DNA of 34,631 nucleotides from Malaciobacter halophilus. GTDB taxonomy: Bacteria > Campylobacterota > Campylobacteria > Campylobacterales > Arcobacteraceae. Below are positions 8,686 through 15,636 of the stretch, piece after piece (the first letter of the stretch is position 1; every line of letters begins with the position of its first letter). The position numbers and the translations under genes were made by a program. The stretch lies in contig NZ_NXIF01000037.1 in NCBI RefSeq assembly GCF_002837275.1, positions 1-34,631 of the forward strand, read 5' to 3'. The notes under the pieces were generated by a model. That model saw only the letters and a program-made list of their open reading frames with translations, did no database searches and was not told the origin of the DNA.

Positions 8686-9279
8686 CTATTTTATATCATC
8701 TTCCCATTCACCAACAGGTTCGTGAGTTCTATCATATAAAATTTTACTTAGCTTTTTATGTCCCACATTTTTGTGGCAACTAGCACATCTTAAAGGGTCT
8801 TTGTCAGCATCTTTATATTTTGTATACAGATTGTGCATTCTACTAGCTGCTGCACTTTGACTCTCTGTTTCTTCGATATTACTGTGACAACTCATACAAC
8901 CACTGTCAAAAACATATGATTCTCTTTTTTCTCTATGAGCTTGCCAATCCATCTCTTTTGGATCATTTACTATTACTGATGTTACTTCTACTATTCCATT
9001 AACTCCTTTTTTAAATAGGTAATTTGCCAAACTATCGTGTGGTAGATGGCAAGATACACATTTAGTTTTAATTCCATGAGGATTATTTCCACCATGTGTA
9101 TCATGAGAATATGATTCAACCATTGGATCCATCCAGCTATGACAAGATACACAGAACTTATCATCACTTGTAGCTTTAATAGCAGCATGTCCTCCAAAAG
9201 TGAATATTAGACCAAGTACAATACTGGCACCTGCTACTGTTAATAAAACTTTTTTGCTTTTTAAGAAATCAAAATTCAT
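8686..9279 (-). CDS. NapC/NrfH-type tetraheme cytochrome c, quinol dehydrogenase
   Basis: The 197-aa protein has a short cytoplasmic N-terminus, one membrane anchor (about residues 9-29) and four CxxCH haem sites (43-47, 74-78, 128-132, 165-169). The first haem motif is followed by SWMDPM, fitting the Met ligand found near haem 1 in NrfH/NapC proteins. This family oxidises menaquinol at the membrane and passes electrons to periplasmic reductases. I start it at ATG 9279 because AAGGAG lies 8 nt upstream; a GTG nine bases earlier overlaps the ribosome site. It follows the small cytochrome gene by 12 bp, so its likely partner is that cytochrome and, through it, the Tat flavoprotein. The set resembles the Wolinella FccABC arrangement. 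Confidence 0.92.
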   Translation of the reverse strand: MNFDFLKSKKVLLTVAGASIVLGLIFTFGGHAAIKATSDDKFCVSCHSWMDPMVESYSHDTHGGNNPHGIKTKCVSCHLPHDSLANYLFKKGVNGIVEVTSVIVNDPKEMDWQAHREKRESYVFDSGCMSCHSNIEETESQSAAASRMHNLYTKYKDADKDPLRCASCHKNVGHKKLSKILYDRTHEPVGEWEDDIK

Positions 9280-9291
9280 TTCACACACTCC

Positions 9292-9717
9292 TTATGGCAC
9301 TAATAATTTTTTCATAGAATCTTGAGAGTGGCACATTACACAATAGTTTTGTGACTCTTTATGTGATGAGTGACATAAGTTACAATCCATATTTGGATAG
9401 TGTGGTGATGCATGAATATTATCATCATAACCTAAGTACTCAGTTCTCTCTGCCAATGTTTTATAATCTTTATGGCATTCTAAACAATCTTTTGTTGTTA
9501 ACTCTGTGTATGACTCTTTTGGCCCATCGCCATGACAGTCTGCACAGTCAAATCTTAATTTTCCATGGTGAGCTTTAATTGGATAATTCTTTTTAGAATA
9601 CTCACCATTGTCAATTTGTGTTTTTACTGCAATATTAGAATCAGTGCTGTTTGCAGAAACAATAACACCTAAAAAAGCGAATACTGCAATAGTTGCAATT
9701 ACTAAAATTTTTTTCAT
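9292..9717 (-). CDS. Periplasmic tetraheme cytochrome c (electron carrier to the flavoprotein)
   Basis: The 141-aa protein has a signal peptide (about 1-23, ending VSANS) and four haem motifs: CADCH (58-62), CLECH (78-82), CNLCH (112-116) and CVMCH (126-130). Extra His residues (HH at 50-51; His102, His106, His119) could serve as distal ligands. Size and spacing fit the small cytochrome c3-like haem domain that is fused to the flavin domain in Shewanella fumarate and urocanate reductases. Here it is a separate subunit, while the neighbouring flavoprotein has no haem domain. It lies between the flavoprotein (9-bp gap) and the NapC-like gene (12-bp gap), so it most likely bridges the two. Specific partners are inferred from gene order. 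Confidence 0.9.
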   Translation of the reverse strand: MKKILVIATIAVFAFLGVIVSANSTDSNIAVKTQIDNGEYSKKNYPIKAHHGKLRFDCADCHGDGPKESYTELTTKDCLECHKDYKTLAERTEYLGYDDNIHASPHYPNMDCNLCHSSHKESQNYCVMCHSQDSMKKLLVP

Positions 9718-9726
9718 TATCTTCTC

Positions 9727-11289
9727 CTAAACTCTTTGTTTCAATAACTTAACAGCACTTTTTGCAGCGATTCGTCCAAATACTAGACAATCAGGAACTG
9801 CACAACTTCCTAGTCTACTTGCACCGTGTGGTCCACCAACTGCTTCTCCAGCAGCAAATAAACCTTCAATTGCTTTGTCATCTTTTCCATATACTCTAGC
9901 TTCAGTATCAATAACAACTCCACCCATTGTGTGGTGAACTTTTGGAATTGCTCTAAATGCATAATATGGAGGCTTAGAAATATTTGGAGTTTTACCTCTT
10001 AATTTAAAGAAAGGTTTATTCATCTCCTCATCTTTTCCATTTTCAACATATTTATTATAATCATCAACAGTTTTCTTTAATCCATCATATGGAATTTTAT
10101 AAAAGTCTGCTAACTCTTTTAGTGTGTCAAATTTTCTAATAACTTTTTTATGAATACCTCTGTAAACATTCTCTTTTCTTGTACCAGTTGCTCCAACGCT
10201 ATCACAGAAAACAACAGGGTGAGTTAATGAACCATCTGGATTTTCATGGATTTTTAAAATAGCGTCAGCTCTAATTTTTCTATCTGCTAACTCATTTACA
10301 AATCTTTTACCAGTTCGTGCATCAACCATAACTCCGTAAGCAAACGCAGGGATAGCAAACACAGGAGAAATACCAAATCCTTTTTCATCAGGTGACCCCC
10401 AAGGTCCAAGTTGTACCCAACCTAAGTCTCTTGTTTTTATATTGTTTTTCATCATCATTCTAAGGGCATAACCAGTTGCACCATAATGATTAGTACAGTC
10501 TAAATCAGGAGTAAGTTTAGGATCAACTTTTTGTCTAAAGTTTACATCATATGCAAACCCACCAGTAGCCATAATAACACCACCTTTAATTTTGTAGTAT
10601 TTTGTAGTACCAGTCTTATTATCTTCTTCATTAGACATTGGATCATAACTAAATTTATAGTTTTCTCTTACTTTGATACCAATAACTTTTTTACCACTTT
10701 TATCAAAGATTAAATCATCTAAGATAACTCTAGTTCTAATAGTTCCACCATTCTTTTTTGCATAAGCTTGTAAAGGTAGTGTAATCTTTCCACCTGAGTT
10801 AATTGCTGGCCAAATAGTTCTTGGAACTGAGTGTCCACCAAAGTGTCCTAAGTTATTTCTATAAAATACACCTCTTTCAGTAGTGAACTTATAAGCTTCA
10901 AAACCGTTTTTAGCGATAACTTCAACAAGCTCTCTTTGGTTTAATCCAAGTCCAGCCTTAAAGATATCTTTTACATATAATTCATAAGAGTCTTCAATTC
11001 CTCTCTCTTTTTGTTGAGGTGACCCAACAATTGAAAAAGCTCCACCATTAATTGCTGAATTTCCTCCAAGAACTGGCATCTTATCAATCATTAATGTTTT
11101 TGCACCTAAATCTATCGCTTGGCATAAAGCAGCTGAACCAGCAAAACCAGAACCGGCAACAACTACGTCCCATTCTTCATCCCACTGAATGTCTTCTTCA
11201 TTAGCGAATAAATTTGTTTTCATTCCCATCATCGCAGCACCACCAACTATAGTACCACTTTTGACAAAATCTCTTCTACTAATTTTCAA
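9727..11289 (-). CDS. Tat-exported FAD reductase of the fumarate/urocanate reductase family
   Basis: FAD-binding protein of the flavocytochrome c fumarate reductase family, 520 aa from the TTG at 11289. That start has AAAGGAG 6 nt upstream and gives a Tat signal directly (KISRRDFVKSG); an in-frame TTG at 11316 lies upstream of this ribosome site. Seen: FAD motif AGSGFAG (about 45-51), GGNSAINGG, an RFVNE..DR segment whose Arg337 matches the catalytic acid, HHTMGG (452-457) and HGASRLG (Arg492), which in fumarate reductase bind substrate carboxylates. The HPT motif that contacts fumarate's second carboxylate is replaced by GPW (295-297), arguing against fumarate as substrate. There is no haem or FMN-binding domain. 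First gene of the operon; probably reduces an enoate made by the downstream lyase. Substrate inferred. Confidence 0.88.
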   Translation of the reverse strand: MKISRRDFVKSGTIVGGAAMMGMKTNLFANEEDIQWDEEWDVVVAGSGFAGSAALCQAIDLGAKTLMIDKMPVLGGNSAINGGAFSIVGSPQQKERGIEDSYELYVKDIFKAGLGLNQRELVEVIAKNGFEAYKFTTERGVFYRNNLGHFGGHSVPRTIWPAINSGGKITLPLQAYAKKNGGTIRTRVILDDLIFDKSGKKVIGIKVRENYKFSYDPMSNEEDNKTGTTKYYKIKGGVIMATGGFAYDVNFRQKVDPKLTPDLDCTNHYGATGYALRMMMKNNIKTRDLGWVQLGPWGSPDEKGFGISPVFAIPAFAYGVMVDARTGKRFVNELADRKIRADAILKIHENPDGSLTHPVVFCDSVGATGTRKENVYRGIHKKVIRKFDTLKELADFYKIPYDGLKKTVDDYNKYVENGKDEEMNKPFFKLRGKTPNISKPPYYAFRAIPKVHHTMGGVVIDTEARVYGKDDKAIEGLFAAGEAVGGPHGASRLGSCAVPDCLVFGRIAAKSAVKLLKQRV

Positions 11290-11321
11290 AATGAACTCCT
11301 TTGTAAGTTTTGTCAAGTGTA

Positions 11322-11327
11322 ATTATA
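11322..11327 (-). promoter_or_regulatory. Candidate -10 box of the reductase/lyase operon
   Basis: A perfect TATAAT on the minus strand. The predicted start is near 11315, which overlaps the upstream in-frame TTG at 11316 and so supports the TTG at 11289 as the true translation start, with a leader of about 26 nt. It shares the 135-bp divergent region with the kinase gene, a likely place for regulator binding. Confidence 0.6.
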
Positions 11328-11388
11328 ATAGATGGTATAGGTCTAAAAAGTAACTAAAATATTCAGGTTAATATAAAAACAAAAGATA

Positions 11389-11394
11389 TATAAT
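11389..11394 (+). promoter_or_regulatory. Candidate -10 box for the dCache kinase gene
   Basis: TATAAT within GATATATAATT, followed by a T-run. Predicted start is near 11401, leaving a short A-rich leader before ATG 11425. It faces away from the reductase operon promoter about 60 bp to the left. Confidence 0.45.
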
Positions 11395-11424
11395 TTTTTT
11401 AATTTAAAATATAAAGAATATATA

Positions 11425-13446
11425 ATGAAAAAACCTTTTTTTAAAAATATAAAACTTTTTTTAGTATTTAGTCTGATTTTTTTTGGACTCATATTAAGTA
11501 ATTACATGGTGAATTTAGAGATTTTGCAAGGTATGATTAGAGATCAACAAACAAATACTATTAAAAGTGCTTCTAAAAGAATAAGTAAGTGGTTAGACCA
11601 AAAAATTGATAGTATGAATGTAATTAAAACATTTATAAAAGGCCTTGACCACGAAGAACATCCTGAATATATAGAGAATTTACTTTTACAAAGTAAAGAA
11701 GTTGCAAACTTTGCAAATGTTTATGTAGGATATGAAGATGATGTTATTTTATCAGGACTAAAATGGAATAGACCAACAAATTATGACACAATTAGAAGAC
11801 CTTGGTATATAAAAACTACAAATAGAAATAGAACTACAATTACAGATCCATATTATGATGTGGGATTTAAAAAAGTTGTTGTTGCAATTTGTACTCCTTT
11901 TTTAGAAAAAAAGAAAAGACAAGGAGTAGTATGTGGAATTTTGCCATTAAATCATATTAGAAATGAGATTTTAGATATATCTTTACCTTATGATGGAATT
12001 GCTTATTTAATAGATGGATATGGAAAGATATTACTTCATCCAAGAGAACATATGCAATTAAAAAACTCTCCTTATGGTTTGTTAGCTAAAAGAAAGAGTA
12101 CTACTGTAAATAACGAGTTAGATGATTATATCTTTTCCCATGACCATATTGACCAATCAAATTGGTTTATTATTGCACAACTTGACAAAAGTAGCGTTTA
12201 TAAAAAAGTAAACTTACAACTAATAATTAATCTTACTATTTATGGATTAAGCCTTGTTTTATTTATAGTCTTAAATATTTTATATACAAAAAAACAGAAT
12301 TTAAGTGATGAAAAATTAAAAAAAACAGAAACTTTACTAAATCACTTTATTGAATACGGGGATAGAGGAGTTTTAATAGCAGATTCAAAAAGTAAAATTC
12401 TATTTTTCAACTCAATTTTTACAAAATTTTTAGAACTAAGTAAGAGTGATATAGAAGATACTTATTTAGAAGCTTCAAATAATATATTTAAAACTTTTAA
12501 TTTTAATGTATATACAAAAATTTATAAAAAAATCGCCCATGCTAAACACTTTAAAGAGAGTCAAGAGTGCAGTTTTGAACATAGATGTGAAGAAGGAGAG
12601 ATTTGTTATTTTCAAATTACGGTTTTACCAGTATTTAGTAGTGATAAAGTTTATCAAGGATTAATGATATTTTTACAAGATGTAACAGCAAAAGAGAAAG
12701 AGAAAATATATAAAAAAGAGCAAGAAGATATACTCTTTCAGCAAGCAAAAATGGCAGACTTAGGAGAGATGATTGCTGCAGTTTCTCATCAATGGAGACA
12801 ACCTTTAAATTCACTTTCAATTATGGTTGGTAATTTATTACAGTTTAAGCAGATGAACCAATTAACAGATGATATGTTTGAAGAGAATCTTAATCACTGT
12901 ATTACAAATATTCACTATTTAGCTGATACAATTGAAACTTTTAGAAACTTTTATAAACCAAGTAAAAAATGGCAAGAGTTTGAAGTTGATAAAGCAATTG
13001 ATGAAGTTTTTTATATAATTTCACCACATTTTAAAACACTTGGAATAAAATTAGATATTATTAAAGATATGAAAGATAATATGACTTGCTTGAATTATAA
13101 AAATGAGTTTCAACAAATAGTTGCAAATCTTATACATAATGCTAAAGATGCAATTATTGAAGATAAAAAGTACTCTAAAGTAATTGAAGTTGATATAGAG
13201 TTATTAGATAATAAATTCTATATAAAGTTTAGAGATTATGGTTGTGGAATAAATAAAAAAATAGAGAAAAAACTATTTCAATCTTTTGCTACAACAAAAG
13301 ATGAAAAAGGTACAGGAAAAGGTTTATATCTTTCAAAATTAATTGCAAAAAACAAGTTAAGAGGTGATTTATTAGTTACAAACTACAAAGAACCTACGGA
13401 GTTTTTAATAATTTTACCAACACAAAAGGGAAATGAAAATGCTTGA
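11425..13446 (+). CDS. dCache-PAS sensor histidine kinase
   Basis: The 673-aa membrane kinase has a first membrane helix (about 9-28), a periplasmic double-Cache domain (about 30-260), a second helix (about 263-287), a PAS domain (about 300-415), a HisKA box with phosphoacceptor His455 (VSHQWRQPLNS), and a complete HATPase domain (NLIHNAKDAI, DYGCGI, GTGKGLYLS). The Cache domain has RPWY (125-128) and DPYYD (141-145). These resemble the carboxylate-binding part of amino-acid dCache sensors, but the Asp after RxWY and the later Asp expected for amino-group binding are not apparent. The gene overlaps the next regulator by 8 bp and is divergent from the lyase/reductase operon, so it probably senses a periplasmic substrate of that pathway. 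The ligand is inferred. Confidence 0.9.
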   Translation: MKKPFFKNIKLFLVFSLIFFGLILSNYMVNLEILQGMIRDQQTNTIKSASKRISKWLDQKIDSMNVIKTFIKGLDHEEHPEYIENLLLQSKEVANFANVYVGYEDDVILSGLKWNRPTNYDTIRRPWYIKTTNRNRTTITDPYYDVGFKKVVVAICTPFLEKKKRQGVVCGILPLNHIRNEILDISLPYDGIAYLIDGYGKILLHPREHMQLKNSPYGLLAKRKSTTVNNELDDYIFSHDHIDQSNWFIIAQLDKSSVYKKVNLQLIINLTIYGLSLVLFIVLNILYTKKQNLSDEKLKKTETLLNHFIEYGDRGVLIADSKSKILFFNSIFTKFLELSKSDIEDTYLEASNNIFKTFNFNVYTKIYKKIAHAKHFKESQECSFEHRCEEGEICYFQITVLPVFSSDKVYQGLMIFLQDVTAKEKEKIYKKEQEDILFQQAKMADLGEMIAAVSHQWRQPLNSLSIMVGNLLQFKQMNQLTDDMFEENLNHCITNIHYLADTIETFRNFYKPSKKWQEFEVDKAIDEVFYIISPHFKTLGIKLDIIKDMKDNMTCLNYKNEFQQIVANLIHNAKDAIIEDKKYSKVIEVDIELLDNKFYIKFRDYGCGINKKIEKKLFQSFATTKDEKGTGKGLYLSKLIAKNKLRGDLLVTNYKEPTEFLIILPTQKGNENA

Positions 13447-14134
13447 TACAAAAGTATTAAAAAAATTAGCAAATATTCATGTTTTAATTGTTGAAGATGA
13501 TGAAATGACAGCTCATGTTATACATCAATCTTTAAATTTTCATTGTAAAAAAGTTGATGTGGCAAATAATGGAATGGAAGGCTTTGAAATGTATGAAAAA
13601 AATAGGCCTGATGTTGTAATTGCAGATATAAATATGCCTGAGATGAGTGGCCTTGATATGGTAAAGGCTTTGCATGAAGTTTGTCCACATCTACCTGTGA
13701 TTATTATGACTTCATATGATAGTTCAGAAAATATGTTAGAAAGTATTAATCAAGGTGTATATAGTTATTTAAGAAAACCTATTAGAATTGAAGAGCTTCA
13801 AACAGCTTTATTAATGGCAACAAAAAATATTTATAATTCAAATATTAAATTAGAAGATGAGTTTCATTATGATTGCAATTCAAAAACTTTATATAATGGT
13901 TATAAACAAATAAAACTTACAAAAACTGAAAAAGAGTTGGTACATTTACTTATGTCAAATATAAATAAAGTAGTTGATTTTACAACTATTGAGAGTTATG
14001 TTTGGCAAGAAAAAAGTATGAGTATAGAAGCTTTAAGAATGTGTGTAAAGAAAATAAGAGCAAAGAGTTATTTAAAATTAATACAAAGTGTTCCAGGATG
14101 TGGATATATAATTAATTCAGAAAGTAATGATTAA
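13439..14134 (+). CDS. OmpR-type response regulator, partner of the dCache kinase
   Basis: The 231-aa protein has a receiver domain with acidic pocket EDD (near 19-21), phosphoacceptor Asp63 (IADINMPEMSG) and Lys113 (LRKP), then a winged-helix DNA-binding domain (about 140-230) with the helix EKSMSIEALRMCVKKIRAKSY. I prefer ATG 13439 (MLDTKVLKKLANI) to ATG 13433: the AAGGG ribosome site is 8 nt upstream, and the paralogue at 14932 begins MLSLKILKKLSNI. It overlaps the kinase gene by 8 bp. Likely target promoter: the divergent region 11290-11424 controlling the reductase/lyase operon. The end of the gene lies inside a perfect palindrome shared with the rhodanese gene. Confidence 0.9.
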   Translation: MLDTKVLKKLANIHVLIVEDDEMTAHVIHQSLNFHCKKVDVANNGMEGFEMYEKNRPDVVIADINMPEMSGLDMVKALHEVCPHLPVIIMTSYDSSENMLESINQGVYSYLRKPIRIEELQTALLMATKNIYNSNIKLEDEFHYDCNSKTLYNGYKQIKLTKTEKELVHLLMSNINKVVDFTTIESYVWQEKSMSIEALRMCVKKIRAKSYLKLIQSVPGCGYIINSESND

Positions 14135-14144
14135 TCATTACTTT
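14121..14144. terminator. Perfect 24-bp palindrome containing two stop codons
   Basis: Twelve-base arms with no mismatch, centred at 14132/14133, where the TAA of the regulator (14132-14134) overlaps the TAA of the rhodanese gene on the other strand (14131-14133). Because of the symmetry both proteins end in Ser-Asn-Asp. On the plus strand a few T follow. Likely a bidirectional terminator for overlapping convergent genes. Confidence 0.65.
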
Positions 14145-14814
14145 TTGGTTTATATATAGTAAAAGACATAGAGTTCCAACTATGTATTCCTCCTCTATAC
14201 CATAAAATCTTATTTTCTGGATAACCAATTTTTATTAAATTATCAATAGCTTTAAAAGATTGTTTACACCAAGCACCATTACAAAATACTATTATTTTCT
14301 TTGCATTAGTAAAATCATAAGAGTTTTTTGTTTTTTTTACATTTAATTTTTTCATACTATTTTTAAATAAATCCATAAAAAGTTCATCTTTTTCCAATTC
14401 ATCAAATGGAATATTTATTGCAGTTGGAATAGTTCCTAATTTGAACCATGACTCTCTTCTTACATCAACTAATGCATATTTTTTTGGGTTTTTTAATAAT
14501 TTATTTTTTATAAAATCTAAAACTTCAAGCTCTGCAATAGTTTTTATATTATCATTGTATTTTATGGGTAAAACAACTCCTTTTGTAGTAATAAAGCTCT
14601 TTTTACACTCTTTAGGAACTTTTTTACTTGCAAAATCTTTACTCCAAAAAAGTTCTGGAACCATTCCAAACTCTACACATTTACTTGGAACTTCTCGTTC
14701 AATAACAACTATTTTATTATCAATTTTAGTTTTTACTCCACTTAATTGAAGCATTTGTAAATTTGAACTAAATAAACTTAGATTAAATATAACTATTAGT
14801 GCAAAAAATTTCAT
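14131..14814 (-). CDS. Exported rhodanese-like sulfurtransferase
   Basis: The 227-aa protein has an N-terminal hydrophobic signal (about 1-17) and so is probably periplasmic. The C-terminal half (about 95-220) is a rhodanese domain: VDVRRESWFKLGTIPTAINIP matches the CH2A region, and the active-site loop is CNGAWC (Cys178 being the expected persulfide-carrying Cys, with Cys183 next to it). The N-terminal part (about 25-90) has two further Cys (46, 70) and no recognised domain. Rhodaneses move sulfane sulfur from donors such as thiosulfate or persulfide to acceptors. The gene overlaps tail-to-tail with the upstream regulator and is divergent from a second regulator. With the FCSD-like flavoprotein nearby this hints at periplasmic sulfur handling; the real substrate is unknown. 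Confidence 0.85.
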   Translation of the reverse strand: MKFFALIVIFNLSLFSSNLQMLQLSGVKTKIDNKIVVIEREVPSKCVEFGMVPELFWSKDFASKKVPKECKKSFITTKGVVLPIKYNDNIKTIAELEVLDFIKNKLLKNPKKYALVDVRRESWFKLGTIPTAINIPFDELEKDELFMDLFKNSMKKLNVKKTKNSYDFTNAKKIIVFCNGAWCKQSFKAIDNLIKIGYPENKILWYRGGIHSWNSMSFTIYKPKSND

Positions 14815-14836
14815 CTTTTCTCCTTTTAATTATTAT

Positions 14837-14842
14837 ATTATA
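14837..14842 (-). promoter_or_regulatory. Candidate -10 box for the rhodanese gene
   Basis: TATAAT on the minus strand; predicted start near 14830 leaves a very short leader that still contains AAAGGAG before the ATG at 14814. A second TATAAT five bases closer would leave almost no leader. Confidence 0.4.
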
Positions 14843-14894
14843 TGAGTAAATATTTATTGTTTGCTTATAAAAAGTAATAAAAATTAATTTTAAT

Positions 14895-14900
14895 TATAGT
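14895..14900 (+). promoter_or_regulatory. Candidate -10 box for the orphan regulator
   Basis: TATAGT preceded by T-rich sequence (TTTTAATTATAGT). Predicted start near 14907, about 25 nt before ATG 14932. Confidence 0.35.
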
Positions 14901-14931
14901 AGAATTTATTAAATTATATAAAGAGATTATT

Positions 14932-15621
14932 ATGCTTAGTTTAAAAATACTAAAAAAGTTATCAAATATTAAAGTCTTGATTGTAGAAGACGATAAGCAT
15001 GCTTTAGATGAACTTTATACTTCATTTTCTTATTTTTGTAAAAATGTAGAAGTTGCAAATAATGGTTTAGAAGGATTTGATAAATTTGAAAAAAATAAAC
15101 CTGATATAATAATTACAGATATTTCAATGCCAAAATTAACAGGTTTTGAATTGATAAAACTAGTTAAAATCCATGCTCCTCATATACCAATAATAATTAT
15201 AACAGCACATGATACAGATGAAAATTTACTAAATAGTTTAGATAAACAGATATATTTTTTTGTAAGAAAACCAATAAACTTAAAAGAGTTACAAACAGCT
15301 GTACTTATGGCAACTAAAGATTTAATTCATAATAGAGTAGTTTTTAAAAATGGTTATAATTATAATAAAGAAACAAAGTCTTTATATAAAGAAAATAAAA
15401 TTATAAAGTTTACAAAGACTGAAAAAAAGTTATTTGATTTTTTTATTTCAAATCAAAATAGAATTTTAAGCTATGAAACAATTGAAAATTTTGTTTGGGA
15501 AGAGAAAAGTATGAGTATAGAAGCTTTAAGAATGTGCATAAAAAAGATTAGAACAAAAAGTTATAAAGATATTATACAGACTTGTTCTGGACAAGGCTAT
15601 ATAATGAAAATTGAAGAATAA
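14932..15621 (+). CDS. OmpR-type response regulator, orphan paralogue
   Basis: The 229-aa protein matches the regulator at 13439 along its full length: same N-terminal pattern (MLSLKILKKLSNI), phosphoacceptor Asp63, Lys113, and a nearly identical recognition region (KSMSIEALRMCIKKIRTKSY). The two look like the products of a local duplication. No kinase is adjacent to this copy, so it may be phosphorylated by the dCache kinase at 11425 or by a kinase elsewhere. It lies between the rhodanese gene (divergent) and the FCSD-like flavoprotein (convergent, 3 bp away), so those are its most likely local targets. Function is inferred from domain content and position. Confidence 0.88.
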   Translation: MLSLKILKKLSNIKVLIVEDDKHALDELYTSFSYFCKNVEVANNGLEGFDKFEKNKPDIIITDISMPKLTGFELIKLVKIHAPHIPIIIITAHDTDENLLNSLDKQIYFFVRKPINLKELQTAVLMATKDLIHNRVVFKNGYNYNKETKSLYKENKIIKFTKTEKKLFDFFISNQNRILSYETIENFVWEEKSMSIEALRMCIKKIRTKSYKDIIQTCSGQGYIMKIEE

Positions 15622-15636
15622 ATTCTATTTTAAAAT
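15615..15636. terminator. Short hairpins at a convergent junction
   Basis: AGAAT pairs with ATTCT (15615-15626) across the regulator stop (15619-15621) and the flavoprotein stop (15625-15627), followed by a 10-bp AT palindrome (15627-15636). Weak compared with the other two stop-spanning palindromes in the window. Confidence 0.3.

Noticed and set aside
9280-9288. GTG at 9288 as start of the NapC-like gene
   Set aside because: It overlaps the AAGGAG site; ATG 9279 has ideal spacing from the same site.
14441-14749. Plus-strand frame of 102 codons inside the rhodanese gene
   Set aside because: Fully antisense to a gene with clear rhodanese motifs; no promoter or ribosome site seen.
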